Of a stretch of 64,000 nt of DNA, positions 8,036 to 15,926 are shown one piece after another. Under the pieces are notes generated by a model, which made no database searches, was not told the origin of the DNA, and was given only the letters and a program-made list of their open reading frames with translations. Both the position numbers and the translations under genes were made by a program. The first letter of the stretch is position 1, and each line of letters opens with the position of its first letter. Source of the DNA: CAWJFJ01 sp963800065 (GTDB taxonomy: Bacteria > Actinomycetota > Acidimicrobiia > Acidimicrobiales > UBA8190); contig CAWCZO010000002.1 in the NCBI GenBank assembly GCA_963800065.1, positions 248,001 to 312,000 of the forward strand, written 5' to 3'.

Positions 8036-8886
8036 GGCGCCGCCGCCCCGTCGGTTGGCGGGTGGAGCGGTGCACGGGGCCGGCCACCGCCCTTCTCGAT
8101 CCGTGGCCGCCGGTCGGGAGTCAGGACGACCCCGTGGTGCGGGCCAACCGGGTGAGCGGGCGCGGCGCGCTCGTTCTCGGCAGCACCCAGAAGCGGGCCG
8201 TGGTCGACGAGGAACACGCCGCCGCCGCCGGAATCGACGTCGTCCGGAGGTCGACGGGGGGCGGCGCCGTACTGGTCGCACCCGGGGCCCAGGTCTGGCT
8301 CGATCTGTGGGTGCCGCGCCGTCACCCCCTCTGGGACGACGACATCGTGAGGGCCTCCTCCTGGCTGGGGGACGTCTGGGTGGAAGCGCTCGAGGGGCTC
8401 GGTGTCGGCGCCCTCCGCGTCCACCGCGGTCCGGCGCTGCGCCGAGCCTGGTCTGAACTGATCTGTTTCGCCGGTCTCGGTCCCGGTGAGGTCCATCTGG
8501 CCGGCTCCGGGGTGGACGGCACCGGGGTGGGCGGCACCGCGGTGGGCGGCACCGGGGTGGCCGGTAACGGGGTCGCCGGTACCGAGGCGCCCGGTCCGAA
8601 GGTCACGGGGATCGCCCAGCGCCGCACGAGTGCCGGCGCGCGCTTTCACACGAGCGCACCGCTGGCGTGGGACCCCGTGCCGTTGACGCACCTTCTCGCT
8701 GTCGAGACCGATGTCGACGGCGCCGTCGTCGCCGACCGGGGCGCCGACGGAGGCGACCATGTCGGACGGTCGTTGGGGGATGCCGCCGTCGGCCTGCGCG
8801 CCCTGGTCCCACCGTGGCGTCCGGGAGTCGGCGACGACGACATCATCACCGCGGTGGAGGACGCCGTCTTCGACGCGCTGCGCTGA
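8032..8886 (+). CDS. Lipoate-protein ligase A-like protein with a glycine-rich repeat insert
   Basis: A 284-residue member of the biotin/lipoate ligase family, expected to attach lipoate or octanoate to E2/GcvH domains. The substrate-loop motif is RRSTGGGAV (about residues 72-80), and the catalytic Lys is in PKVTGIAQRR (K190). Between them, residues 158-187 are six tandem pentapeptides (GSGVD, GTGVG, GTAVG, GTGVA, GNGVA, GTEAP) encoded by 15-bp repeats, directly before the catalytic Lys. GTG 8032 overlaps the HNH stop; a further in-frame start lies at 7996. Octanoyl-transferase or protein-specific regulators of this fold are alternatives. Confidence 0.75.
   Translation: MRRRRPVGWRVERCTGPATALLDPWPPVGSQDDPVVRANRVSGRGALVLGSTQKRAVVDEEHAAAAGIDVVRRSTGGGAVLVAPGAQVWLDLWVPRRHPLWDDDIVRASSWLGDVWVEALEGLGVGALRVHRGPALRRAWSELICFAGLGPGEVHLAGSGVDGTGVGGTAVGGTGVAGNGVAGTEAPGPKVTGIAQRRTSAGARFHTSAPLAWDPVPLTHLLAVETDVDGAVVADRGADGGDHVGRSLGDAAVGLRALVPPWRPGVGDDDIITAVEDAVFDALR
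8503..8592 (+). repeat. Six 15-bp in-frame repeats inside the lipoate ligase-like gene
   Basis: Units start at 8503, 8518, 8533, 8548, 8563 and 8578. The most regular copies read GGCACCGGGGTGGGC with one to four changes; the outer copies are more diverged. Each unit encodes G-x-x-V/A-x. The length is a multiple of three, so copy-number change keeps the reading frame. Confidence 0.9.
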
Positions 8887-8914
8887 ATCCGGAGCCGACC
8901 GCCGGCACCGGATT
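8886..8914 (+). terminator. Hairpin after the lipoate ligase-like gene
   Basis: AATCCGG-A-GCCG, loop ACCGC, then CGGC-A-CCGGATT gives an 11-bp stem with a single A/A mismatch, starting at the last base of the TGA stop. There is no U-tract, as is common in high-GC actinobacteria, so it may end transcription weakly or protect the mRNA end. The 8915-9084 stretch beyond it shows no gene that I can support. Confidence 0.55.
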
Positions 8915-9101
8915 CCCGCCCGTTGGTGTGGGACCCCCCGCCACCTCGTTCGGCGGCACGCGACCGGTCGTCCCGGCCCCGTGGGCGCTGCCCGCCGTCT
9001 CCCGTTCCGACGCGCCGCGATGGCGGGGGCCGGCACCGGTCGGGTCGGCGGGGAGGTGGGTCGCCGGGCCGGGAAAGGCCCTCCGGTGGGGGGTGGGGGT
9101 G

Positions 9102-9142
9102 TTGACGGGTGGGGACGTGTGGCGTAGGGTGGCGCGAAGTGG
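9102..9142 (+). promoter_or_regulatory. mraZ promoter with four 10-bp-spaced GTGG repeats (probable MraZ operator)
   Basis: TTGACG (9102-9107), 17 nt, TAGGGT (9125-9130) form a good promoter. GTGG occurs at 9109, 9119, 9129 and 9139, exactly 10 bp apart, covering spacer, -10 and start point. MraZ of E. coli binds direct TGGG-type repeats with the same 10-bp period in its own promoter, so these are the likely autoregulatory sites. The repeats are read directly; binding is inferred. Confidence 0.8.
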
Positions 9143-9215
9143 TTGATTAGGGAGCGATTGGTGGCATGGATGGTGCCCGCCGGAGGACGGGGGAACCTCG
9201 TGGGAGTCCGCAGGA

Positions 9216-9635
9216 ATGGATCGGTTCTTCGGCAGGTACGAGCACACGCTCGACGGCAAGGGACGAGTGATCCTGCCGGCGAAGTTCCGCGCCCCCTTCG
9301 CCGTGGGTGGCTACCTGACCCAGCACCTCGACGGGTGTTTGGCCCTGTGGACACCGACGGAGTTCGAGATCCAGGGACAGCAGATGCAGGAACGGGCGGT
9401 CCGTGGCCGCCAGGACCGCAACCTGGCCCGGATGTGGGCGTCGGCCTCCCAGGAAGTGGATATCGACCGACAGGGACGGATGGCGATACCGGGACACCTG
9501 CGTCAGTACGCCGGGCTCCAGGGCGAGGTTCTCGTCCTCGGGGCCAACGACCGGGTGGAGCTGTGGGATCCGGCCCGTTGGACGGAGATCGTGGGACCGC
9601 AGGAGCAGCGGCTGAGCGAGGGCATGGACGACTGA
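9216..9635 (+). CDS. mraZ: Division/cell-wall cluster transcriptional regulator MraZ
   Basis: A 139-residue AbrB-like regulator that forms a ring and represses its own cluster. It has the two SpoVT/AbrB repeats: FFGRYEHTLDGKGRVILPAKFR (residues about 4-25, contains the first DGKGRV) and VDIDRQGRMAIPGHLR (about 81-97, DRQGR). ATG 9216 is preceded by GGGAG and AGGA. The 5' untranslated region from the 9102 promoter is about 80 nt. It heads the cluster running to ftsQ; rsmH follows after 290 bp, an unusually long gap for this pair. Confidence 0.97.
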   Translation: MDRFFGRYEHTLDGKGRVILPAKFRAPFAVGGYLTQHLDGCLALWTPTEFEIQGQQMQERAVRGRQDRNLARMWASASQEVDIDRQGRMAIPGHLRQYAGLQGEVLVLGANDRVELWDPARWTEIVGPQEQRLSEGMDD

Positions 9636-9925
9636 TGGCCGTCGCCGGTCGGCGCGGGGGCACGGCGCCCTCCGGCACCCTGGTCCGGCTCCGGACCGAG
9701 GCCGGGCACGACGAGAGGAGCGGCCGGGAGGCACGTCCACAGAGAAAGGCACGGTCACCAAGAGAAGGGCGACAGGTTTCGGTCCTGACAGAGATACGGC
9801 ACTGTGACACCAGGCCCATGCGCAGCCCCTCGGCTGGCTCGGTGGAAGACTCCTCCTCCGCCCGCTTCCAACCGAGTCGCTGGAGCAAGACTCCCGACGG
9901 CATTCCGCCAGTCGAGGGGCTGCGG
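9636..9925 (+). other. mraZ-rsmH intergenic region with a 13-bp hairpin
   Basis: The 290 bp hold no gene with a supportable start, although the rsmH frame stays open through it. The clear structure is a stem of GGCTCGGTGGAAG (9836-9848) with CTTCCAACCGAGTC (9865-9878): 13 pairs including one G-U, one bulged A and a 16-nt loop. It ends 47 nt before the rsmH start and has no U-tract, so attenuation, processing or mRNA stabilisation are all possible. Confidence 0.55.
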
Positions 9926-10882
9926 ATGCGCCAGGTGTTCGATCACGAGCCGGTCATGCAGGCGGAGGTGGTGGCGCTGTTCGCGCCGGTGCCCCCGGGT
10001 GTCGTCATCGACGCCACCGTGGGCGCCGGGGGGCATGCCAGCGCCCTCCTCGACGCCCATCCCCATCTCCGCGTTCTCGGCATCGACCGCGACCCCGACG
10101 CCGTCACGGCGGCGAAGGAGAAGCTGGCGCGGTTCGGCGACCGCGCCACCGTGCGTCAGGCTCCGTTCAATCGTCTGGCCGACGAGATGGAGCAGAGTGC
10201 CGGCTCGTCGGGGGATCCCGTGACGGGCGTCCTGTTCGACCTCGGCGTGAGCTCGCCCCAGCTGGACCGGGCGGAGCGGGGATTCTCGTACCGCCACGAC
10301 GGACCGCTCGACATGCGGATGGACCGTTCGTCGGGTCCGTCGGCCGCCGACGTCGTGAACACATGGTCCGTCGACGACCTGAGTCGACTGTTCGCCGCCA
10401 ACGGCGAGGGCCGGTTCGCCCGGCGGATCGCCCGGGCCGTGGTGGCCGCCCGTCCCTTCACCACCACCGGGCAATTGGCCGAGACGGTGAGGACGGCCAT
10501 CCCCGCCGCCACCCGCCGGACCGGGGGCCATCCGGCCCGGCGTGTGTTCCAGGCCGTGCGGATCGCCGTGAACGACGAGCTACGCCTCCTGGAGGAGACC
10601 CTCCCGACGGCCGTCGAGGTCCTCGCTCCCCGGGGCCGGTGCGTGGCCATCTCGTACCACTCCGGTGAGGACCGGATCGTGAAGGCCGCCTTCACCCAGG
10701 CGGAGACGGGGGGCTGCGTCTGCCCGCCCGGACTGCCCTGTGCCTGCGGCGCCGTGCCCGTCGGGCGGCTGGTGTTCCGCGGGGCCCGCCGGCCCACGCC
10801 GGAGGAGCGTTCCCGGAACCGGCGGGCCGAGAGCGCCCGGCTGCGGGCCGTCGAGCGCCTCGACCCGTCGGACCACCGCTGA
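9926..10882 (+). CDS. rsmH: 16S rRNA m4C1402 methyltransferase RsmH (MraW)
   Basis: Methylates N4 of C1402 of 16S rRNA using S-adenosylmethionine. The 318 residues start FDHEPVMQAEV; the SAM motif is DATVGAGGHASALL (about residues 29-42), followed by LGIDRDPDA and the family signatures FDLGVSSPQLDRAERGFSY and SYHSGEDRIVK. A Cys-rich stretch CVCPPGLPCACG precedes the C-terminus. ATG 9926 is preferred because GAGGGG lies 6 nt upstream; an open frame extends to 9143 without better starts. ftsL starts inside its TGA stop (TGATG). Confidence 0.95.
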   Translation: MRQVFDHEPVMQAEVVALFAPVPPGVVIDATVGAGGHASALLDAHPHLRVLGIDRDPDAVTAAKEKLARFGDRATVRQAPFNRLADEMEQSAGSSGDPVTGVLFDLGVSSPQLDRAERGFSYRHDGPLDMRMDRSSGPSAADVVNTWSVDDLSRLFAANGEGRFARRIARAVVAARPFTTTGQLAETVRTAIPAATRRTGGHPARRVFQAVRIAVNDELRLLEETLPTAVEVLAPRGRCVAISYHSGEDRIVKAAFTQAETGGCVCPPGLPCACGAVPVGRLVFRGARRPTPEERSRNRRAESARLRAVERLDPSDHR

Positions 10883-11358
10883 TGGCGGGCGCCCCCGCCC
10901 CCCGCCGGGTCGCGGTACCGAGCCGGGGTCCCGATGCCGTCCGACCCCATCTGCAGGTCGTCGGCCCGCCCCGCCGCCGCCGATCACCGGGGTCGCTGCG
11001 CCCCACCCTGGTGGCGGCCGTGGTCCTGGTGGTCGGCAGCCTCCTGCTGGTGGCCGGCGCCCAGGCGTACATGACGCAACAACAGGTCCGGCTGACCCAG
11101 ATCGAGTCCAGTCTGTCGACCCAGGTGGGCGAGCACCATGACCTGGAGCTGCGCGTCGCCCAACTCTCGAATCCCGCCCACATCGTGAGTGCCGCCCAGC
11201 AGCAGGGGTTGACGGTCCCCAGCCAGGTCACGGACCTGACTCCGGTCACCGTGCCCCCGGTCACCGGACGGCACCAGGCCTCGCACCCGTCGACCACGCC
11301 CCACGCCCCGGCCCGCCGCGGCGCTCGCAGCCGAGCGCCCGGGGCCGGTGGCACGTGA
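10882..11358 (+). CDS. ftsL: FtsL-like septal membrane protein
   Basis: A 158-residue bitopic protein in the position of ftsL. Residues 1-40 are basic and cytoplasmic, 41-63 form one membrane helix (LVAAVVLVVGSLLLVAGAQA), and 64-95 form a heptad-rich coiled coil (QQQVRLTQIESSL). It then has NPAHIVSAAQQQGL, resembling the FtsL/DivIC end of the coiled coil. A Pro/Thr/Ala-rich tail follows. FtsL links FtsQ and FtsB to FtsW-FtsI at the septum. Identification rests on topology and position, since FtsL sequences diverge strongly. ATG overlaps the rsmH stop; ftsI overlaps its end as GTGA. Confidence 0.8.
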   Translation: MAGAPAPRRVAVPSRGPDAVRPHLQVVGPPRRRRSPGSLRPTLVAAVVLVVGSLLLVAGAQAYMTQQQVRLTQIESSLSTQVGEHHDLELRVAQLSNPAHIVSAAQQQGLTVPSQVTDLTPVTVPPVTGRHQASHPSTTPHAPARRGARSRAPGAGGT

Positions 11359-13454
11359 GCGTCCGTCAGGCGCGCTACCCGACGCTCGACAGGCGTCGCG
11401 GTCGCCGGCGCGCCGGCCGGTCCCGTCGGATGGCCCGGCGTCCCGTCGTCGGGGCGCCGGTGGCCCGCAGAGCGGGGACGGGTCAGGGCCTCTCGGGCCG
11501 GGGGACCCGTCGTCGGGGATTCGAACGCCGGGCACCGTTCCGCCTGTCGCGTCCACCGGCGGTCGAGGCGGCCAAGGCGCCCAAGGCACCCAAGGCGCCC
11601 AAGGCACCCAAGGCGCCCCGGGCGACCAGGGCCGTCACCGGAGCGGTGGCGCGACGACGGCTCGGAGTCATCCGCCTCACGGTGATCGTCGTCTTCCTGG
11701 TCATCGCCGGACGCCTGGTGGCCGTCCAGGTCTTCTCGGGTTCGCGCTATTCGTCCATCGGGGCCGCCGAGGTGACGAGCACGGTGCAGGTCCCCGCCGT
11801 GCGGGGAGGGATCTTCGACAGGAACGGGGCCGTCCTGGCCACCTCGGTCCCCCGGACCACCATCGTGGCCGACCCCTTCCTGATCCACCATCCCGGCGTC
11901 GAGGCCGCCGCCCTGGCCCCCGTGCTCGGCGTGCCCGAACCCACCTTGCGACGAGACCTGACGGAGGACTCGGGCTTCGTCTACCTGGCCCACAAGGTGG
12001 GGAACACGGTGGCCGGCGAGGTCGCCAAGCTGAACCTGGTGGGGATCAACCTCCTCCCTGACAGCGAACGGGTCGATCCCGCCGGCCAACTGGCGGCGCC
12101 CGTCATCGGCGAGGTCGGGGCCGAGGGAACGGGCCTGTCGGGACTGGAGTACCAGTACAACAACCTCCTCGGGGGACGCGACGGGACCGAGAGGATCGAG
12201 GAGTCGCCGAGCGGCGTGACGTTGCCCGGCAGCACGACGCCGCTCACCACGGCCAGGGCCGGCTCGGGCATCGAGCTCACGCTCGACGAACCGCTGCAGT
12301 ACGTCACCGAGCAGGCGCTCGGCTCGGAGATCACGTCCTCGCACGCCAAGAGCGGAATCGCCATCGTCATGAACACCCACACGGGCGACATCCTGGCCAT
12401 GGCCAACCTGGTGGCCGGGTCCGGCGGCTCGACGGTCGTCGAAGCGCCGACGAACCTGGCCCTGACCGACGTCTACGAGCCCGGGTCGGTCTTCAAGCTG
12501 GTGACGTTCTCGGCCGCCCTCCAGGACGGGGTCATCACGCCCAGTCAGGTGTTCACCGTCCCCAACACCCTGACCATCGACCAGTGGGTGTTCCACGACG
12601 CCGAGAGCCATCCGACCGAACAGCTCTCGGCCACCCAGATCCTGGCGCAGTCGTCGAACATCGGGACGATCGAGATCGCCCAGCTGCTGGGCAAGGCCCG
12701 CCTGGCCAGTCAGGTCCAGGCCCTGGGCTTCGGGCAGCCCACCGGGCTCGACTACCCCGACGAGTCGACCGGTCTGGTGAAGAGGAACCCTGACACGTGG
12801 TCGGCGTCGGACATCGGGTCGACGCCGATCGGCCAGGACGACGCCGTCACCGCCCAACAGGTCCTCGACATGGTCAACACGGTGGCCACCGGCGGGATCT
12901 ACGTCCCGCCCCGCCTGGTCCAGGCCACCATCGCCGAGAACGGCAGCCTGACCCCGACGCCCCGACCGGCCACCCACAGGGCGCTGTCCCCGACCGTCTC
13001 GTCGGAGCTCACCACCATGATGGAGCAGGTGGTCCAGGACGGGACCGCCGTGGCCGCCGGTGTCCCCGGGTACACGGTGGCCGGCAAGACGGGAACGGCC
13101 CAGGTGCCCGGGAACGGGGGCTACATCCCCGGCGCCTACATGGCCACGTTCGCCGGCTTCGCCCCGGCCGGGGACCCGGCCCTGTCGGCCATCGTCGTCC
13201 TCGACCAGCCCCAGCCGATCTACGGGGGGGTCGTGGCGGCGCCGGTGTTCTCCGAGGTGATGCAGTACGCCCTCCACCGTTACGACATCCCGACCTCGCC
13301 CGGCGGCGGGACGACGGGCGGGCGTCCCTCTCCGATCGCGTTCCCGCCACCGCCTTCGGTGGCTTCCAGCGCGGCGGCGACCACGGCGAAGGCGGTGACC
13401 GGTGCGGCAGGTACGATCGACGCCGCGGCCGGGAACGCCACGGAAGGGCCGTGA
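11355..13454 (+). CDS. ftsI: Septal peptidoglycan transpeptidase FtsI (class B PBP)
   Basis: Cross-links septal peptidoglycan together with FtsW. The 699-residue protein has a long basic cytoplasmic tail with KAP repeats (about 73-88), a membrane helix (about 100-120, LTVIVVFLVIAGRLVAV), a dimerisation domain (VPAVRGGIFDRNGAVLA), and the transpeptidase domain with all three penicillin-binding motifs: S378-V-F-K381, S433-S-N435 and K578-T-G-T. The tail after about 640 is Ala/Thr/Pro rich. GTG start overlaps the ftsL stop. The N-terminal tail is longer than in E. coli but similar to other actinobacterial FtsI. Confidence 0.96.
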   Translation: MSVRQARYPTLDRRRGRRRAGRSRRMARRPVVGAPVARRAGTGQGLSGRGTRRRGFERRAPFRLSRPPAVEAAKAPKAPKAPKAPKAPRATRAVTGAVARRRLGVIRLTVIVVFLVIAGRLVAVQVFSGSRYSSIGAAEVTSTVQVPAVRGGIFDRNGAVLATSVPRTTIVADPFLIHHPGVEAAALAPVLGVPEPTLRRDLTEDSGFVYLAHKVGNTVAGEVAKLNLVGINLLPDSERVDPAGQLAAPVIGEVGAEGTGLSGLEYQYNNLLGGRDGTERIEESPSGVTLPGSTTPLTTARAGSGIELTLDEPLQYVTEQALGSEITSSHAKSGIAIVMNTHTGDILAMANLVAGSGGSTVVEAPTNLALTDVYEPGSVFKLVTFSAALQDGVITPSQVFTVPNTLTIDQWVFHDAESHPTEQLSATQILAQSSNIGTIEIAQLLGKARLASQVQALGFGQPTGLDYPDESTGLVKRNPDTWSASDIGSTPIGQDDAVTAQQVLDMVNTVATGGIYVPPRLVQATIAENGSLTPTPRPATHRALSPTVSSELTTMMEQVVQDGTAVAAGVPGYTVAGKTGTAQVPGNGGYIPGAYMATFAGFAPAGDPALSAIVVLDQPQPIYGGVVAAPVFSEVMQYALHRYDIPTSPGGGTTGGRPSPIAFPPPPSVASSAAATTAKAVTGAAGTIDAAAGNATEGP
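11571..11616 (+). repeat. 9-bp Lys-Ala-Pro repeats in the ftsI N-terminus
   Basis: Five near-identical 9-bp units of the AAGGCGCCC / AAGGCACCC type encode KAPKAPKAP in the cytoplasmic tail. They give a flexible, strongly basic segment just before the membrane helix. Confidence 0.8.
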
Positions 13455-13479
13455 TCCGTCCGGCGGCGGGGCCCCGACT

Positions 13480-14886
13480 GTGCGAATGGACCGGTTGTTC
13501 GAGGGAGTCGAGGTCGTCGGAGAGCGCGGCGACGTCACCGGTACCGAGGTGACGTCGGTCGAGTACGACAGCAGGCGCGTCGGGCCGGGCGCGCTGTTCT
13601 TCTGCCTCCCGGGCCACCGGTCGGACGGGCACGATTTCGCCGCCGGTGCCGTGGCCGCCGGGGCGGTCGGCCTGATGGTCGAGCGCCCCCTGGCCCTCCC
13701 GGTGGCCCAGGTCGTGGTGGCCCCGGGGACGGCGCGGCCGTCGATGGCCCGCGCCGCCTGCACCTTCTACGACAACCCGGCCCGCTCCCTCGTCACCGTC
13801 GGGGTGACGGGGACCAACGGCAAGACCACGGTCACCCATCTCCTGGCCTCGATCCTCGACCACCACGGTCAGCCGTGCGCCGTCATCGGGACACTGGACG
13901 GGGTCCGGACCACGCCCGAGGCTCCCGTCGTGCAGAGGATCCTGGACGAGGCCCGTCGCAGCGGACGCCGGGCGGCGGCCATGGAGGTGTCCTCCCACGC
14001 CCTCACCGAGGGGCGGGTGGACGGCATCCGTTTCGACGCCGCCGTCTTCACCAACCTGAGCCACGACCATCTCGACCACCACGGGACGATGGACGCCTAC
14101 TTCGCCGCCAAGGCGTCACTGTTCACCGCCGAGCGCGCCGCCACGGCCGTGGTGAACGTGGACGACGAGTGGGGCCGGCGGCTCCTCGGGCAGGTGACCA
14201 TCCCGGTGGTGACGTTCTCGTCGGGCGACGGGACCGACGTCGAGACCGGTCCGGGCCGGACGTCGTTCGTGTGGCGGGGCCGGAAGGTCGAGATGGCCCT
14301 GACAGGCGCCTACCACGTGGTCAACGCCCTGGCCGCCGCCACCACGGCCTCCGTCCTGGGCGTCCCCGAGGACACGGTGGTGCGCGGCCTCGAGGGGGCA
14401 CCGCCGGTGCCGGGGCGGTTCGAGGTGGTCGGCGTACCGGCGCCGTTCACCGTCGTCGTCGACTACGCCCACACCCCCGACGGTCTGATGGTCGCTCTCG
14501 ACAGCGCCCGTCGTCTGGCCGCCGGTCACCGCGTCCTGTGCGTGTTCGGCTGCGGGGGGGACCGGGACAGAGCCAAGAGGCCGGCGATGGGGGAGATCGC
14601 CTCGACCGGTGCCGACGTCACGGTGATCACCTCCGACAACCCGCGAGGCGAGGATCCCTCCGCCATCATCGACGATGTCGTGAGCGGCGTGGTCGACGGT
14701 GCCGAGGTGGTGGTCGAACCGGACCGCCGCCGGGCCATCTCCCGGGCGGTGGAGCGGGCCCGACCCGGCGACGTGGTCCTCGTGGCCGGGAAGGGCCACG
14801 AATCGGTCATCGAGATCGGCGACCGCCTCCTGCCCTTCGACGACCGCCAGGTGGCGGCCGACGCCGTGCGCCGGGTGGCGCCGTGA
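13480..14886 (+). CDS. murE: UDP-MurNAc-L-Ala-D-Glu:meso-diaminopimelate ligase MurE
   Basis: Adds the third residue of the peptidoglycan stem peptide. The 468-residue Mur ligase has VGVTGTNGKTTVTH (P-loop, about 107-120), EVSSHAL, the SHDHLDHHGTMDAY block with Mg/ATP residues, and DYAHTPDGL. The DNPRGED motif is the signature of meso-diaminopimelate-adding MurE. GTG 13480 (or ATG 13486, two codons on) follows ftsI by 25 nt. mraY overlaps its stop as GTGA, so murF, which usually separates murE and mraY, is absent here. Confidence 0.95.
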   Translation: MRMDRLFEGVEVVGERGDVTGTEVTSVEYDSRRVGPGALFFCLPGHRSDGHDFAAGAVAAGAVGLMVERPLALPVAQVVVAPGTARPSMARAACTFYDNPARSLVTVGVTGTNGKTTVTHLLASILDHHGQPCAVIGTLDGVRTTPEAPVVQRILDEARRSGRRAAAMEVSSHALTEGRVDGIRFDAAVFTNLSHDHLDHHGTMDAYFAAKASLFTAERAATAVVNVDDEWGRRLLGQVTIPVVTFSSGDGTDVETGPGRTSFVWRGRKVEMALTGAYHVVNALAAATTASVLGVPEDTVVRGLEGAPPVPGRFEVVGVPAPFTVVVDYAHTPDGLMVALDSARRLAAGHRVLCVFGCGGDRDRAKRPAMGEIASTGADVTVITSDNPRGEDPSAIIDDVVSGVVDGAEVVVEPDRRRAISRAVERARPGDVVLVAGKGHESVIEIGDRLLPFDDRQVAADAVRRVAP

Positions 14887-15920
14887 TCAGCCTCATGGCC
14901 TCGGGGGGGATCGCCCTGTGGATGGCCGTGCTGGGGACGCCGATGCTCCTCGGGTGGCTCGGGCGCCGGAGCATCGGTCAGCCCATCCGCGAGGACGGTC
15001 CCACCATGCACCAGGTGAAGGCCGGAACCCCCACGATGGGGGGGGTGGCCCTGGTCGGGGCCGGCGTGGCCGGTTACCTGATCGCCCACGCCGGGACCCA
15101 CGTGGCCTTCAGCCGGCCCGGCATCCTGGTGGTGGTCGTGATGATCGGGTCGGCCGGGATCGGGTTCGTCGACGACTGGATCAAGGTGCGTCACCAGCGC
15201 AGCCTGGGACTGAACAAGCGGGCCAAGTTCGCCGCCCAGGTGCTGGTGGCCCTGGGGTTCGCCCTGGCCGCCGAGCACTGGGCCGGGGTGAACACCCACC
15301 TGTCCTTCACGCGCTGGGACTCCATCGGGATCGACCTGGGGAGCGTGGGCTGGTTGGTGTGGGCGGTGTTCGTGGTGGTGGGGACGGCCAACGCCGTCAA
15401 TCTCACCGACGGGCTCGACGGCCTGGCCTCGGGGTCGGCCACCTTCTGCTTCGCCATCCTGGCCATCATCGGGTACTGGCAGTTCCGCCACTACTCCATC
15501 TACCACGTGGCGTCGGCGCTGGACCTGGCCCTCACCTCCATCGCGCTGGCCGGGGCCTGCCTCGGCTTCCTGTGGTGGAACGCGGCGCCGGCCCGGATCA
15601 TCATGGGGGACACCGGTTCCCTGGCCATCGGCGCCGGACTCGCCGCCCTGGCCCTGCAGATGAACCTCCAGCTTCTCCTGCCGGTGATCGGTGGGCTGTT
15701 CGTCATCATCACCCTGTCCGTGGTCATCCAGGTGATCAGCTACCGGGTGTTCGGCCGGAGGGTCTTTCTCATGGCCCCCCTGCATCACCATTTCGAGCTT
15801 CTGGGCTGGCCCGAGACCACGGTGATCGTGCGCTTCTGGATCCTGGGCGGCCTGTTCGCCGCCCTGGGGCTCGGCCTGTTCTACGCCGACTTCCTGTCGG
15901 TCACGAGCGCGGTGCACTGA
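14883..15920 (+). CDS. mraY: Phospho-MurNAc-pentapeptide translocase MraY
   Basis: Transfers phospho-MurNAc-pentapeptide to undecaprenyl phosphate, making lipid I at the inner face of the membrane. The 345-residue protein is polytopic with about ten helices. Family motifs are TPTMGG (about 46-51), the Asp-rich FVDDWIKV (about 97), NLTDGLDGLA (catalytic Asp region, about 172), MGDTGSLAIG (about 241) and MAPLHHHFELLGW (about 297). GTG 14883 overlaps the murE stop; murD begins 6 nt after its end. Confidence 0.97.
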   Translation: MISLMASGGIALWMAVLGTPMLLGWLGRRSIGQPIREDGPTMHQVKAGTPTMGGVALVGAGVAGYLIAHAGTHVAFSRPGILVVVVMIGSAGIGFVDDWIKVRHQRSLGLNKRAKFAAQVLVALGFALAAEHWAGVNTHLSFTRWDSIGIDLGSVGWLVWAVFVVVGTANAVNLTDGLDGLASGSATFCFAILAIIGYWQFRHYSIYHVASALDLALTSIALAGACLGFLWWNAAPARIIMGDTGSLAIGAGLAALALQMNLQLLLPVIGGLFVIITLSVVIQVISYRVFGRRVFLMAPLHHHFELLGWPETTVIVRFWILGGLFAALGLGLFYADFLSVTSAVH

Positions 15921-15926
15921 CGGGCC

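Noticed and set aside
9143..9925. Long N-terminal extension of RsmH or an extra gene before it
   Set aside because: The frame is open but passes through mraZ in another frame, lacks family sequence and has no supported start; ATG 9926 has GAGGGG.
11571..11616. Short direct repeats as a CRISPR array
   Set aside because: 9-bp contiguous in-frame units with no spacers; they encode a KAP tail.
10692..13763. 1023-codon open frame on the minus strand opposite ftsL-ftsI
   Set aside because: Low-complexity Arg/Gly/Asp sequence without motifs, antisense to well-supported division genes.
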